This document shows, in pieces, positions 27,367 through 37,919 of a DNA stretch of 64,000 nucleotides; within the stretch, counting starts at the first letter, position 1; each line of letters starts with the position of its first letter. The stretch comes from Tranquillimonas rosea (GTDB lineage Bacteria > Pseudomonadota > Alphaproteobacteria > Rhodobacterales > Rhodobacteraceae), in assembly GCF_900111315.1 (NCBI RefSeq), contig NZ_FOGU01000009.1, positions 124,001-188,000 of the forward strand, given 5' to 3'. The notes below the pieces were generated by a model. That model worked only from the letters and a program-made list of their open reading frames with translations. It searched no databases and was not told the origin of the DNA. The position numbers and the translations under genes are program-made.

Positions 27367-28647
27367 ATGTCCAAACCCGGTCTCGCTCCGCGCCGCGCCG
27401 CGCTCGCCCTGATGGAGGGCGTGCTGGAAGAGCGGCGGCTGCTGTCGGAAATGCTGCCGGGCGCGGTCGCGCATCTGGCGCCGGACGAACGCGCGCGGGC
27501 GCAGCGGCTGGCGACCGGCGCGCTGCGCTGGCTCGACCGGGCGGACCGATCTCTGGGCCGCTACCTGAAGCGGCGCCCGGACCTCGCCGTGCACAATGCC
27601 CTGCGCCTGGCCCTGTTCGAGCTGTGGGTCGACGGGGCCAAGCCCCACGCGGTCGTCGACGGCGCGGTGGCGGCAGTGTCCGCGCGAAAGGAGACGGCCC
27701 GGCAGGCCGGCTTCGTCAATGCGGTGCTGCGCAACGTGCTGCGCGACGGGCCCGAGGCGTGGGAGGCGCTGCCGGTGCCGCAACTGCCGAAATGGCTGCG
27801 TAAGCCGCTGATCGCCGATTACGGCAAGCCCGCCGTCGCGGCGATGGAGGCCGCGCATGCCGCCGGTGCGCCGCTGGACCTGACCCCGCGGGACGGCGAC
27901 GTCGCCGCGCTGGCGCAGGCCACCGGCGGCGAGGCCCTGCCCAGCGGGTCGGTGCGGCTGTCGCGCACCACGCAGGTCTCGCGCCTGCCGGGCTATGACG
28001 ACGGTGCGTTCTGGGTACAGGATGCCGCCGCCGCGCTGGCGGGGCAGGCGCTGGCCGCGGGCAGGGGCGAGCGAGTGCTGGACCTCTGCGCCGCGCCGGG
28101 GGGCAAGACGCTGCAATTCGCCGCGACGGGGGCCGCGGTAACGGCTCTGGACATCTCCGAAGGCCGGATGACGCGGGTGAGTGAGAACCTCGCGCGCTGC
28201 GGGCTCGAGGCCGAGACAGTGGTGGCGGACGCGCTCGACTGGGAGGGCGGGCCGTTCGACGCGGTGCTGCTGGACGCGCCGTGTTCGGCCACCGGCACGA
28301 TCCGGCGCCATCCCGACCTGCCGCATGCCAAGGACGGCACCGACTTCCCCGACCTCTTCGCGCTGCAGGAACGCCTGATCGACCGCGCGGTGGCCCTGAC
28401 CCGTCCCGGCGGGCGGATCGTCTATTGCACCTGTTCGCTGCTGATCGACGAGGGCGAAGAGCAGGTGCGCGACGCGCTGGCGCGCCATCCGGACCTGCGT
28501 GTCGACCCCGAGGCCGTCGCGCTGCCGGGCGTCGATCCGTCGTGGATCGGCGACGAGGGCGGCCTGCGGCTGCGCCCGGATTACTGGGGCGAGACGGGCG
28601 GCATGGACGGGTTCTTCATCGCCGTGTTCCGGGTTCCGAAGGCCTGA
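27367..28647 (+). CDS. rsmB: RsmB-family rRNA (cytosine-5) methyltransferase
   Basis: 426 residues. An N-terminal NusB-like helical domain (residues 1-135, with RAQRLATGALRWLDRAD and AGFVNAVLRNVLR) precedes a Rossmann SAM domain. SAM-binding motif I is VLDLCAAPGGKT. Catalytic cysteines are in LLDAPCSATGTIRRHPD and IVYCTCSLL, the two-cysteine mechanism of RNA m5C methylases. RsmB modifies C967 of 16S rRNA. Start by MSKPGLAPR; divergent from the DUF1674 gene. A heparinase-like gene follows after 84 bases, the usual Rhodobacterales order. Confidence 0.92.
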   Translation: MSKPGLAPRRAALALMEGVLEERRLLSEMLPGAVAHLAPDERARAQRLATGALRWLDRADRSLGRYLKRRPDLAVHNALRLALFELWVDGAKPHAVVDGAVAAVSARKETARQAGFVNAVLRNVLRDGPEAWEALPVPQLPKWLRKPLIADYGKPAVAAMEAAHAAGAPLDLTPRDGDVAALAQATGGEALPSGSVRLSRTTQVSRLPGYDDGAFWVQDAAAALAGQALAAGRGERVLDLCAAPGGKTLQFAATGAAVTALDISEGRMTRVSENLARCGLEAETVVADALDWEGGPFDAVLLDAPCSATGTIRRHPDLPHAKDGTDFPDLFALQERLIDRAVALTRPGGRIVYCTCSLLIDEGEEQVRDALARHPDLRVDPEAVALPGVDPSWIGDEGGLRLRPDYWGETGGMDGFFIAVFRVPKA

Positions 28648-28731
28648 GCGCCCGCAGCCGGTGACAGGCGGCTCCGACCGGCGTAGGCTGCGGTCAACCA
28701 GACCCCGCACGAGCGAGGCGATACAGGCCAC

Positions 28732-30477
28732 GTGTCCGAACCGACCCCCTGGAGAGCGCGACGCACGCGCCTTCTGAACCGCTTCCACGCCCGGCTGGCG
28801 CTTCTGGCCCGGGCGCAGGGGGGATTTCGCACCGACCCCGAGCCGCGCACCATCGGCACGCCGAGCCGCGGCCAGCAATTGTGCGAGGGGCACTTCCTGT
28901 TCGCCGGCGTGCTCGTCGAGGCGCCCGAAACCTCGATCTGGGATCTGCCGACGGCCTCGGCCCGGTTCGAGGACGCCCTGCACGGTTTCGCCTGGCTCGA
29001 CGATCTCGCCGCCGAGGGCACGCCCCGCGCGCGGCGCAAGGCGCAGGCCTGGATGCAGGAATGGGTGGCCCGGTTCGGGCGCGGCCGCGGTCCGGGCTGG
29101 TCGCCCGACGTCACCGGCCGCCGCCTGCTGCGCTGGGTGGCCCATTCGGGGTTCCTGCTGCACGGCGAGGGGCGCACGATGGCGCCGCGCTTTCACCGCA
29201 GCCTGGCCCAGCAGGCCCGGTTCCTGTCGCGGAGATGGGTCGCGGCCTCGCCGGGCCTTGGGCGGGTCGAGGCGCTGGTCGGCCTGATCCATGCCGGGCT
29301 GACGATGGAGGGAAAGACCCGACTCGTCTCGCCCGCGGTGAAGGCCCTGGGGCGCGAGGCCCGCAAGCTGGTCGATGCGGAGGCGGGCGTCGCCAGCCGC
29401 AATCCCGAGGAACTGCTCGACATCTTCGCGCTACTGACCTGGGCGTCGTCGTCGCTGAGCGAGGCGCGCCGATCGTCGAACCCGGACATCGACGGCGCGA
29501 TCGCGCGGATCGCGCCGACGCTGCGGGCCCTGCGTCACGCCGACGGCGGGCTGGCGCGGTTCCACGGCGGCGGGCGTGGCGCCGAGGGGCGGCTCGACCA
29601 GGCGCTCGCGTTTTCCGGCGTCCGGGGTGGGCCGGCGGACGGGATGGCGATGGGATACGTGCGCCTGTCCCACGGCCGCACCACCGTCATCGCGGACGCC
29701 GCCGCACCGCCCGAAACGCAGGCCTCGGCGGACGGGCACGCCTCGACCCTCGCGTTCGAGCTTACCTCGGGCCGGCGGCCCGTCATCGTCAATTGCGGCT
29801 CGGGCAAGACGTTCGGGCCGAAATGGCGGCGCGCGGGACGGGCCACGGCGTCTCACTCAACGCTAGCGATCGAGGGCTATTCCTCGTCGCGGCTCGGCAC
29901 CGGCAGGATCGGCGGGTCCGAGTCCGAGCTGCTGGTCGACGCGCCGCGCGACGTGCGGATCGAGCGGCGCGACACCGACCTGTCGAATGGCATCATCGGG
30001 GGCCACGACGGCTATCTGCGGACACACGGGCTGACCCATGTTCGGCAGCTGCATCTCAGCATCGACGGGCGGACCCTGCAGGGCGAGGACGTCCTGGCCA
30101 CCGTCGAGCGCACCGACGAGAAGGCGTTCGATGCGGCGCTCGACCGGGACAACCTGGCGGGGCTGCCGTTCAAGGTGCGGTTCCACCTGCACCCCGATGT
30201 GGATGCCGCTCTTGACGTTGGCGGCGCGGCGGTGTCACTCGCGCTCAGAAGTGGCGAGGTATGGGTGTTCCGGCATCACGGCTCCGCCACTCTGACGCTG
30301 GAGCCCAGCGTCTATCTCGAAACCGGCCGGCTGGCGCCGCGGGCGACGCAGCAGATCGTTCTGTCGTCGACGGCCACCGAATACGCGACCCGGGTCAGCT
30401 GGACGCTGGCCAAGGCGCTGGAGACGCCGAATGCCGTCCGCGACCTGCAAAGGTCGGACGACATGGAACCGGCCTGA
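28732..30477 (+). CDS. heparinase II/III-like family protein
   Basis: 581 residues from a GTG start. The N-terminal half is an alpha-helical toroid-like region ([33 protein letters not shown]), and the C-terminal half is beta-rich with [27 protein letters not shown] and [16 protein letters not shown] (Heparinase_II_III domain). The HST segment holds a His-Ser-Thr commonly conserved in the family. Likely a polysaccharide lyase or an enzyme for an own-cell glycan; no signal peptide is visible, so the location is unclear. It sits just before purH, a conserved neighbour in Rhodobacterales. Substrate unknown. Confidence 0.83.
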   Translation: MSEPTPWRARRTRLLNRFHARLALLARAQGGFRTDPEPRTIGTPSRGQQLCEGHFLFAGVLVEAPETSIWDLPTASARFEDALHGFAWLDDLAAEGTPRARRKAQAWMQEWVARFGRGRGPGWSPDVTGRRLLRWVAHSGFLLHGEGRTMAPRFHRSLAQQARFLSRRWVAASPGLGRVEALVGLIHAGLTMEGKTRLVSPAVKALGREARKLVDAEAGVASRNPEELLDIFALLTWASSSLSEARRSSNPDIDGAIARIAPTLRALRHADGGLARFHGGGRGAEGRLDQALAFSGVRGGPADGMAMGYVRLSHGRTTVIADAAAPPETQASADGHASTLAFELTSGRRPVIVNCGSGKTFGPKWRRAGRATASHSTLAIEGYSSSRLGTGRIGGSESELLVDAPRDVRIERRDTDLSNGIIGGHDGYLRTHGLTHVRQLHLSIDGRTLQGEDVLATVERTDEKAFDAALDRDNLAGLPFKVRFHLHPDVDAALDVGGAAVSLALRSGEVWVFRHHGSATLTLEPSVYLETGRLAPRATQQIVLSSTATEYATRVSWTLAKALETPNAVRDLQRSDDMEPA

Positions 30478-30491
30478 CAGGACGAGGACAG

Positions 30492-32075
30492 ATGAACGAG
30501 ATCACCCCGGTGCGCCGCGCGCTGCTATCCGTATCCGACAAGACGGGCCTGGTGGACCTTGCCCGGACGCTGGAGGCGCAGGGGATCGAGCTGGTCTCGA
30601 CGGGCGGCACGGCCAGCGCGCTGCGCGAGGCCGGGCTGAATGTTGCGGACGTCTCGGACCTGACGGGCTTCCCGGCGATGATGGACGGCCGGGTCAAGAC
30701 CCTGCACCCAGGTGTCCACGGCGGTCTTCTGGCGCTGCGCGACGACGAGGCTCACGTCGCGGCGATGGACGAGCATGCGATCGCGGCGATCGACCTGCTG
30801 GTGGTCAATCTCTATCCCTTCGAGTCGACGGTCGCCGGCGGGGCGGATTACGACACCTGTATCGAGAACATCGATATCGGCGGTCCCGCCATGATCCGCG
30901 CGGCGGCCAAGAACCACCGGTTCGTCACCGTCGTCACCGACATCGAGGATTATGTGCCGCTGCAGGAAGAGCTGGCGGCGCATGACGGGGGCACGACGCT
31001 GGCCTTCCGCCAGAAGCTCGCGCTGACGGCCTATTCCCGGACGGCGGCCTATGACGCCGCCGTGTCGGGTTGGATGGCCGGCGCGCTGGACGAGCCCGCG
31101 CCGCGCCGCCGCAGCGTCTCGGGCACACTGCGCCAGACCATGCGCTACGGAGAAAACCCGCACCAGAACGCCGCGTTCTACGCCGACGGCTCGGCGCGGC
31201 CCGGCGTCGCCAGCGCGACGCAGCACCAGGGCAAGGCGCTGAGCTACAACAACATCAACGATACCGACGCGGCCTTCGAGCTCGTGTCCGAGTTCCTGCC
31301 CAAGGACGGGCCGGCCTGCGCGATCATCAAGCACGCGAATCCCTGCGGCGTGGCACGTGGGGCGACGCTCGAGGCCGCCTACCGGGCGGCGTTCGATTGT
31401 GACCGCACCTCGGCCTTCGGCGGGATCGTGGCGCTGAACGGCATCCTCGACGCGACGACGGCGCGGGCGATCACCGAGATCTTCACCGAGGTTGTCATCG
31501 CGCCAGGCGCGGACGATGCGGCGAAGGAGATCTTCGCCGGCAAGAAGAACCTGCGCCTGCTGACGACCGACGGCCTCGCCAACCCGCTGGAGCCGGCGCT
31601 GACCTATCGTCAGGTGTCGGGCGGTTTCCTCGTGCAGGACAAGGACGTGGGCCATCCGACCGAGCTGCGCACGGTGACCAAGCGCGCGCCGTCCGAAGCG
31701 GAGATGCGCGATCTGCTGTTCGCCTGGACCGTCGCCAAGCACGTCAAGTCGAACGCCATCGTCTATGCCCGCGGCGACGCGACCGTCGGCATCGGCGCCG
31801 GCCAGATGAGCCGCGTGGACTCGACGCGGATCGCCGCCCGCAAGGCGCATGACATGGCCGAAGCCCTGGGCCTGGACGCAACGCCGACCCAGGGCGCGGC
31901 CGTGGCGTCGGACGCGTTCTTCCCCTTCCCCGACGGGCTTCTCGCCGCGGCCGACGCAGGCGCGACGGCGGTTATCCAACCGGGCGGGTCGGTTCGCGAC
32001 GACGAGGTCATTGCCGCCGCGGACGAGGCCGGGCTGGCGATGGTCTTTACCGGCATGCGTCACTTCCGCCACTGA
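30492..32075 (+). CDS. purH: bifunctional AICAR formyltransferase/IMP cyclohydrolase
   Basis: 527 residues. Residues 1-200 form the IMP cyclohydrolase domain ([41 protein letters not shown]). The rest is the AICAR transformylase domain with [24 protein letters not shown] (catalytic Lys-His) and [11 protein letters not shown]. It performs the last two steps of IMP synthesis. AGGACAG sits directly before the ATG, fourteen bases after the heparinase-like stop, and lspA starts five bases later, so these genes are probably co-transcribed. No purine riboswitch-like structure seen upstream. Confidence 0.96.
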   Translation: MNEITPVRRALLSVSDKTGLVDLARTLEAQGIELVSTGGTASALREAGLNVADVSDLTGFPAMMDGRVKTLHPGVHGGLLALRDDEAHVAAMDEHAIAAIDLLVVNLYPFESTVAGGADYDTCIENIDIGGPAMIRAAAKNHRFVTVVTDIEDYVPLQEELAAHDGGTTLAFRQKLALTAYSRTAAYDAAVSGWMAGALDEPAPRRRSVSGTLRQTMRYGENPHQNAAFYADGSARPGVASATQHQGKALSYNNINDTDAAFELVSEFLPKDGPACAIIKHANPCGVARGATLEAAYRAAFDCDRTSAFGGIVALNGILDATTARAITEIFTEVVIAPGADDAAKEIFAGKKNLRLLTTDGLANPLEPALTYRQVSGGFLVQDKDVGHPTELRTVTKRAPSEAEMRDLLFAWTVAKHVKSNAIVYARGDATVGIGAGQMSRVDSTRIAARKAHDMAEALGLDATPTQGAAVASDAFFPFPDGLLAAADAGATAVIQPGGSVRDDEVIAAADEAGLAMVFTGMRHFRH

Positions 32076-32079
32076 TCCG

Positions 32080-32553
32080 ATGCGTGTCCTGACCCTCACG
32101 GCGGCGGCGGTGTTCCTGCTGGACCAGGTCACGAAGGTGATCGTCGTGCATCTCATGGACCTGCGGTCCGTCGGTGCCATCGACGTGCTGCCGCCGTATC
32201 TGAACCTGCGGATGGCGTGGAACTACGGCATCAACTTCGGGCTCCTGTCGGGTCAGGACGCATGGGTGCGCTGGCTGCTGATCGCGGTTGCGCTGGCGAT
32301 TTCGCTGTGGGTCGTGCTGTGGATGCGGCGCGAGAAGCCGGGGCGCTGGGGCCTGATCTCGGGCGGGCTGCTGGTCGGCGGCGCGCTGGGGAACGTGATC
32401 GACCGGTTGCTCTATGGCGCGGTGGCGGATTTCCTGAACATGGCGTGCTGCGGCATCGAGAACCCCTATGCCTTCAACGTGGCGGACATCGCGATCTTCG
32501 CCGGCGCGCTGGGACTGGTGCTGTTCACCGGAGGGCGGTCAAAGACCCCGTGA
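32080..32553 (+). CDS. lspA: lipoprotein signal peptidase (signal peptidase II)
   Basis: 157 residues with four membrane segments. The two catalytic aspartates of the family are present in GNVIDRLLYGAVADFL and FNVADIAIF; LLDQVTKVIV near the N-terminus also matches. It cleaves lipoprotein signal peptides after diacylglyceryl transfer. Starts five bases after purH. The next gene encodes a lipoprotein substrate. Confidence 0.94.
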   Translation: MRVLTLTAAAVFLLDQVTKVIVVHLMDLRSVGAIDVLPPYLNLRMAWNYGINFGLLSGQDAWVRWLLIAVALAISLWVVLWMRREKPGRWGLISGGLLVGGALGNVIDRLLYGAVADFLNMACCGIENPYAFNVADIAIFAGALGLVLFTGGRSKTP

Positions 32554-32607
32554 CGCTGCGCGGCGGATCGGGTAGACGGGGCTGGAATGCAAAGGAAAGG
32601 GGCGTCG

Positions 32608-33138
32608 ATGGGCGCGATGGGACGAGCTCTGTCGGGTGCGGTACTGGCCGCGTCGCTTCTGTCGGGATGTTCCGGCAGCGATCAGCCGATCCTGATGAAC
32701 CTCCGATCCGAAAGCCGCGGACCGGACGAGTTCGCCATTCTGCCGAACAAGCCCCTGCAGGCGCCGGCCGACATGTCGCAATTGCCCGCTCCGGCGCCGG
32801 GCCGGGCCAACCGCAGCGATGCCGATCCCGGCGGTGACGCCGTCGCCGCGCTGGGGGGCAGCCGCGGGGCGCTCAGCGGCGGGGGCGTGCGCGATCAGGC
32901 GCTCATCGCCCGCACCACGCGCTTCGGCGTCGATCCGGATATCCGACGGCAACTTGCCGCCGCCGACCTGGAGTATCGCCGCGACCGCGACGGCCGCCTG
33001 CTGGAGCGGATTTTCAACGTGAACGTCTATTACAGCGCGTACGAGCCCTACGAACTGGACCAGTACCGCGAACTGGAACGCTTCCGCCGGTCCGGAATCC
33101 GCACACCGGCCGCGCCGCCGGAGAGCGTCGAGGACTGA
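32608..33138 (+). CDS. DUF3035 lipoprotein (BamF-like)
   Basis: 176 residues from ATG 32608, which has GGAAAGGGG upstream; an ATG at 32587 lies in that Shine-Dalgarno-like stretch and is less likely. The lipoprotein signal ends LLSGC with Cys as first mature residue. The family marks are LRSESRGPDEFAILPNKPLQ and a C-terminal Tyr/Arg/Glu-rich region (PYELDQYRELERFRRSG). DUF3035 proteins are described in alphaproteobacteria as BamF-like lipoproteins of the outer-membrane beta-barrel assembly machine. Position after lspA and before the M16 proteases is conserved in the order. Confidence 0.83.
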   Translation: MGAMGRALSGAVLAASLLSGCSGSDQPILMNLRSESRGPDEFAILPNKPLQAPADMSQLPAPAPGRANRSDADPGGDAVAALGGSRGALSGGGVRDQALIARTTRFGVDPDIRRQLAAADLEYRRDRDGRLLERIFNVNVYYSAYEPYELDQYRELERFRRSGIRTPAAPPESVED

Positions 33139-33226
33139 CGCGCCGGTCACACAATCGCCAGACCGCTTGCAGCGGGGCGCGGGGAGCGTATCTCAGAGTG
33201 TCGAAGCACCCCAGGACGGAGCCTCG

Positions 33227-34624
33227 ATGACCCGCTTGATCGCCCTCGCCGCCTTCGTGGCCGGCTCTTTCACCGCGACACTTTCCGCCAGCGCCGCCGA
33301 AACGACGACCTTCACCCTCGACAACGGTCTGGAGGTCGTCGTGCTCGAAGACCACCGGGCGCCGGTCGTGGTGAACATGGTCTGGTACCGGGCCGGTGCC
33401 GCGGACGAACCGCCCGGCGCTTCGGGCATCGCGCATTACCTCGAACATCTCCTGTTCAAGGGCACCGACGATCTCGAGCCCGGCGAGTTCTCCGAGGTGG
33501 TGGCCGCGAACGGCGGCACTGACAACGCCTTCACCAGCCAGGACACCACCGCCTATTTCCAGCGGGTCGCGGCGGACCGCCTGGGCCTGATGATGGAGAT
33601 GGAGGCCGACCGCATGCGCGACCTGCAGCTCGACGGCCGCGACATCGCGACCGAGCGGCAGGTGATCCTGGAAGAGCGCAACATGCGCGTCGAGAACGAC
33701 CCCGGCTCGCTGTTCTCGGAACAGCGCAACGCGGCGCAGTATCTCAACCATCCCTACGGCACCCCGATCATCGGCTGGAAGCACGAGATGGAAAGCCTGA
33801 CGCTGGATGACGCGCTGGGGTTCTACCGGACCTATTACGCGCCGAACAACGCGGTGCTCGTGGTGGCGGGCGATGTCGAGCCGGACAATGTCCGCGCGCT
33901 GGCCGAAGAGCATTTCGGCCCGCTCGAGCCGACCGAGGATCTGCCCGAGCGCGCACGCCCGCAGGAGCCGCCGCAGACCGCCGAGCGTCGCCTCACCTAC
34001 GAGGATCCGCGGGTCGCGCAGCCCTATGTGATCCGGTCCTACCTCGCCCCCGAGCGGGATTCGGGCGAACAGGAGCGCGCCGCCGCGCTGACGCTGCTGG
34101 CAGAGGTGCTGGGCGGCTCGTCGCAGACCTCGGTTCTGGGGCGCGGATTGCAGTTCGACAAGGACATCGCCGTCTACACCTCGGCCTACTACAACGGCAC
34201 GCAATACGATGACACGACCTTCGGTCTCGTGGTGGTGCCGTCGCAGGATGTCTCGCTGCAAGAGGCAGAGGACGCGCTGGACGCCGAGATCGCCGCTTTC
34301 CTCGAGGACGGAGTCGATCCCGAGCAGCTGGAGCGGATCAAGCAGCAGCTGAAGGCCTCGCTGATCTACGAGGAGGACAGCGTGCAGTCGCTGGCCAACC
34401 GGTATGGCCGCGCGCTGACCAGCGGTCTGACGATCGAGGATGTCGAGGCCTGGCCCGACGTCCTGCAATCGGTCACGGGCGAGGACATCGTCGCCGCCGC
34501 CAGGGACGTGTTCGATCGCGACCGGTCGGTCACCGGCTGGCTCAAGGCGCCCGAGGGGGGCACGCCCGCGCCCGAGACAGCCGCCCAGCCCGCGCCCAGC
34601 ATCGCCCCGGAGGTGACCCAATGA
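33227..34624 (+). CDS. M16 family zinc peptidase, catalytic subunit
   Basis: 465 residues with a Sec signal peptide (cut about ASA-AETTT). The inverted zinc motif is HYLEHLLF (H-x-x-E-H) near residue 73, and the distal glutamate about 76 residues on falls in RQVILEERNMR. The middle and C-terminal M16 domains are complete. It is probably periplasmic and cleaves peptides or unfolded proteins, like the processing-peptidase relatives. The stop overlaps the next gene start by four bases (ATGA), so the two M16 proteins are made together and likely form a heterodimer. Confidence 0.92.
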   Translation: MTRLIALAAFVAGSFTATLSASAAETTTFTLDNGLEVVVLEDHRAPVVVNMVWYRAGAADEPPGASGIAHYLEHLLFKGTDDLEPGEFSEVVAANGGTDNAFTSQDTTAYFQRVAADRLGLMMEMEADRMRDLQLDGRDIATERQVILEERNMRVENDPGSLFSEQRNAAQYLNHPYGTPIIGWKHEMESLTLDDALGFYRTYYAPNNAVLVVAGDVEPDNVRALAEEHFGPLEPTEDLPERARPQEPPQTAERRLTYEDPRVAQPYVIRSYLAPERDSGEQERAAALTLLAEVLGGSSQTSVLGRGLQFDKDIAVYTSAYYNGTQYDDTTFGLVVVPSQDVSLQEAEDALDAEIAAFLEDGVDPEQLERIKQQLKASLIYEEDSVQSLANRYGRALTSGLTIEDVEAWPDVLQSVTGEDIVAAARDVFDRDRSVTGWLKAPEGGTPAPETAAQPAPSIAPEVTQ

Positions 34625-35934
34625 TCCGTATCGCCCTTGCCGCCTGCCTCGCGCTGGCGACCGCCCTGCCTGCGCGCGCCGAGACCGAGGTGCAGCAGGT
34701 GACCTCGCCGGGGGGAATCGACGCCTGGCTGGTCGAAGAGCACTCGATCCCGTTCGTCGCGCTCGAACTGCGGTTTCGCGGCGGCTCGGCCCTCGACCCC
34801 GAGGGCAAGCGTGGCGCGGTCAACCTGATGACCGCCACGCTCGAAGAAGGCGCCGCCGACATGGACGCCCAGGCCTTCGCCGCCGCGCGCGAGGCGCTGG
34901 CGGCGCGCTTCTCCTTCGACGCCCACGACGATGCGATCTCGGTCTCGACCCGCTTCCTGACCGAGAACCGTGACAAGTCGGTCGAGCTTCTGCGCAAGGC
35001 GCTGGTCGAGCCGCGCTTCGACGAAGAGGCGGTCGAACGGGTGCGCGGACAGGTTCTGTCGAACATCCGCAGCGAGCAGACCGATCCCAACGCCATCGCC
35101 CGCGATACGTGGGACAAGCTCGCCTTCGGCGACCACCCCTATGCCACCGACAGCAGCGGCACCGTCGACAGCGTGACCGGGCTGACGTCGGACGACATGC
35201 GCACGGCGCACGACGCGGTGCTGGCGCGCGACCGGATCTATGTCTCGGCCGTGGGCGACATCACGCCCGATGAGCTCGGCACGCTGCTGGACAACCTGCT
35301 CGGCGACCTGCCCGAAGAGGGCGCGCCGCTGCCCGACGAGGCCGAGTACGGGCTCGACGGCGGGGTCGAAGTCGTCGATTTCGACACGCCCCAATCGGTG
35401 ATCCGCTTCGGTCACGAGGGCCTGAAACGCGACGATCCCGACTTCCTGACCGCGTATGTCGTGAACCAGATCTTCGGCGGCAGCGGGTTCGAGAGCCGGT
35501 TGATGGAAGAGGTCCGCGTCGAGCGGGGCCTGACCTACGGCATTGGCACCGCGCTGGCCCCTTACGAATTCGCCGAGCTGGTGCTGGGGCAGTCGGCCAC
35601 GGCCAATGCCCGCGCCGGCGAGACGGTCGAGGTCATCCGCGAGGAATGGCGCCGTCTGTCGGAAGAGGGCGTCACGCAGGACGAGCTGGACGCCGCCAAG
35701 AAGTACCTCACCGGCGCCTACCCCCTGCGCTTCGACGGGAACGCCCGGATCGCGGACATCCTCGTTGGGATGCAGATGGACGATCTGAGCCCCGACTACA
35801 TCGAGAACCGCAACGACATGGTCGAGGCGATCACGCTGGACGAGGCGAACCGCGTGGCGCGTGAGCTCTATGATCCCGAGGCGCTGCAATTCGTCGTGGT
35901 GGGGCAGCCCGAGGGCCTCGACGCGGTCAACTAA
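34621..35934 (+). CDS. M16 family peptidase-like protein, non-catalytic partner
   Basis: 437 residues with a Sec signal peptide ([20 protein letters not shown]). It has the M16 fold but the zinc-binding H-x-x-E-H is missing: the equivalent region reads [13 protein letters not shown]. The R/Y pair typical of the partner subunit is present in [12 protein letters not shown]. Together with the upstream catalytic subunit it matches the alpha/beta arrangement of M16B proteases (like mitochondrial MPP), where one subunit carries the metal and the other the substrate-binding R/Y. Probably inactive alone. Confidence 0.9.
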   Translation: MIRIALAACLALATALPARAETEVQQVTSPGGIDAWLVEEHSIPFVALELRFRGGSALDPEGKRGAVNLMTATLEEGAADMDAQAFAAAREALAARFSFDAHDDAISVSTRFLTENRDKSVELLRKALVEPRFDEEAVERVRGQVLSNIRSEQTDPNAIARDTWDKLAFGDHPYATDSSGTVDSVTGLTSDDMRTAHDAVLARDRIYVSAVGDITPDELGTLLDNLLGDLPEEGAPLPDEAEYGLDGGVEVVDFDTPQSVIRFGHEGLKRDDPDFLTAYVVNQIFGGSGFESRLMEEVRVERGLTYGIGTALAPYEFAELVLGQSATANARAGETVEVIREEWRRLSEEGVTQDELDAAKKYLTGAYPLRFDGNARIADILVGMQMDDLSPDYIENRNDMVEAITLDEANRVARELYDPEALQFVVVGQPEGLDAVN

Positions 35935-35975
35935 GCGGTTTCAGAATCGCGGGCGGGCATGCTATCCATTGTGGC

Positions 35976-37841
35976 ATGTCCGTGCCCGACCCCAAGATCA
36001 GCCAGGAACGCCCCGCGATTCGTCAACTCGACGAAGCCGCGATCAACCGGATCGCGGCAGGCGAGGTCGTCGAGCGTCCTGCCTCGGCCGTAAAGGAGCT
36101 GATCGAGAACGCGCTGGATGCCGGGGCGGTGCGGATCGACGTCGCCTATGCCGATGGCGGCAAGACGATGATCCGCGTCGCCGATGACGGCTGGGGCATG
36201 GCCGCCGACGAGCTGCCCGTCGCGCTGGAGCGCCACGCCACCTCGAAGATCGACGGAAGCGACCTGCTGAACATCCGCTCGTTCGGGTTTCGGGGCGAGG
36301 CGCTGCCGTCGCTGGGCGCGGTGGGCCGCCTGACCATCACCTCCCGCGTCGCCGGCGCCGAGGGCGCCGTTCTGACCTGCAATGGCGGCCGGATCGATCC
36401 CGTGCGCCCCGCCGCCGCCGGGCCGGGCACGATCGTCGAACTGCGCGAGCTGTTCTATGCCACGCCCGCCCGCCTGAAGTTCCTGAGGACCGACCGGGCC
36501 GAGGCGCAGGCGATCACCGACGTGGTCAAGCGTCTCGCCATGGCCGAGCCCTTCGTCGGCTTCACCCTGCGCGATGTCAGCGAAGGGGGCGAGGGCCGTG
36601 TCACCTTCCGCGCCGACCCCGAGCATGGCGATCTGTTCGACGCCCTGCATGGGCGCCTTTCGCGGGTCCTGGGGCGCGAATTCGTCGAGAACGCCATCGG
36701 CATCGACGCCACCCGCGAGGGGCTTAGGCTGACCGGCTATGCCGCGCTGCCGACCTATTCCCGCGGCTCGGCGGTGGCGCAGTACCTCTTCGTCAACGGC
36801 CGCCCGGTCCGGGACAAGATGCTGACCGGCGCGCTGCGTGGTGCCTATGCCGACTTTCTCAGCCGCGACCGCCATCCCGCGGCGGTCCTGAACATCGAGT
36901 GCGACCCGCAGGCGGTGGACGTCAACGTGCACCCGGCGAAGGCCGAGGTCCGGTTCCGCGAGCCCGGGATCGCGCGCGGGCTGATCGTGTCGGGCCTGCG
37001 ACACGCGTTGGCGGAGGCCGGGCATCGCGCCTCGACAACCGTGGCCGGTGAGACGCTGGGCGCGATGCGGCCCGAGCCCGCACCGTCCGCCCAGCCCGCG
37101 CGCGTATACCAGATGGACCGGCCCTCGCAGCGCGCGCTTCGCGCCTCCTACGCCGCGCAGGTGCCCGATCCGCAGATGCAGGGTTTTGCCGAGACTGCCA
37201 GCCCCATGGGCCGCGTCGAGGAGGTCGTCGAAGAACCCGCGCCTGAGCCCGAGGCACCACAACGCCCCCTTGGCGCCGCACGGGCGCAGGTGCACGAGAA
37301 CTACATCATCGCCCAGACCGGCGACGGCATCGTCATCGTGGATCAGCACGCGGCGCACGAACGGCTCGTCTACGAGACGCTGAAACGGCAGCTCGCCGAC
37401 AATGGCGTCGCAGCGCAGGCGCTGCTGATCCCCGAGATCGTCGAGATGTCCGAGGGCGACGCGGCGCGGCTGCTGGAGACGGCCGACGACCTCGCGCGGC
37501 TTGGCCTGACGGTCGAGGCGTTCGGTCCCGGCGCAGTGGCCGTCCGCGAGACCCCCGCGATTCTCGGGCAGGTCGATGCGACCGCACTGATCCGCGACGT
37601 GCTGGACGAACTGGCGGACGCGGGCGACAGCCGCTCGGTGCAGGAGCGGATCGAGGCGATTCTCAGTCGCGTCGCCTGCCACGGCTCGGTCCGGTCCGGG
37701 CGTTGGATGAAGGCGGACGAGATGAACGCCCTCCTGCGTCAGATGGAGGACACACCCCATTCCGGCCAGTGCAACCACGGGCGCCCGACCTATGTCGAAC
37801 TCAAGCTCTCGGACATCGAGCGGCTGTTCGGCCGGACCTGA
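35976..37841 (+). CDS. mutL: DNA mismatch repair protein MutL
   Basis: 621 residues. The N-terminal GHKL ATPase shows [29 protein letters not shown] and [10 protein letters not shown]; a proline-rich linker lies at about residues 345-430. The C-terminal domain carries the endonuclease metal motif [12 protein letters not shown] and ACHGSV / CNHGRPTY, so this is a nicking-type MutL, as expected in organisms without MutH. It bridges MutS recognition to strand removal. RBS is weak. It stands between the M16 pair and rmuC, all rightward. Confidence 0.95.
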   Translation: MSVPDPKISQERPAIRQLDEAAINRIAAGEVVERPASAVKELIENALDAGAVRIDVAYADGGKTMIRVADDGWGMAADELPVALERHATSKIDGSDLLNIRSFGFRGEALPSLGAVGRLTITSRVAGAEGAVLTCNGGRIDPVRPAAAGPGTIVELRELFYATPARLKFLRTDRAEAQAITDVVKRLAMAEPFVGFTLRDVSEGGEGRVTFRADPEHGDLFDALHGRLSRVLGREFVENAIGIDATREGLRLTGYAALPTYSRGSAVAQYLFVNGRPVRDKMLTGALRGAYADFLSRDRHPAAVLNIECDPQAVDVNVHPAKAEVRFREPGIARGLIVSGLRHALAEAGHRASTTVAGETLGAMRPEPAPSAQPARVYQMDRPSQRALRASYAAQVPDPQMQGFAETASPMGRVEEVVEEPAPEPEAPQRPLGAARAQVHENYIIAQTGDGIVIVDQHAAHERLVYETLKRQLADNGVAAQALLIPEIVEMSEGDAARLLETADDLARLGLTVEAFGPGAVAVRETPAILGQVDATALIRDVLDELADAGDSRSVQERIEAILSRVACHGSVRSGRWMKADEMNALLRQMEDTPHSGQCNHGRPTYVELKLSDIERLFGRT

Positions 37842-37919
37842 CGCCGGGTGCGGGATAGACAAGCCGCGCCAAATAATGTGATGCTCTCGGACGATACCAC
37901 AATTTCTGGGATTCCGTTC

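Noticed and set aside
30478..30491. Purine riboswitch before purH
   Set aside because: The gap between the heparinase-like gene and purH is only 14 bases, too short for any riboswitch.
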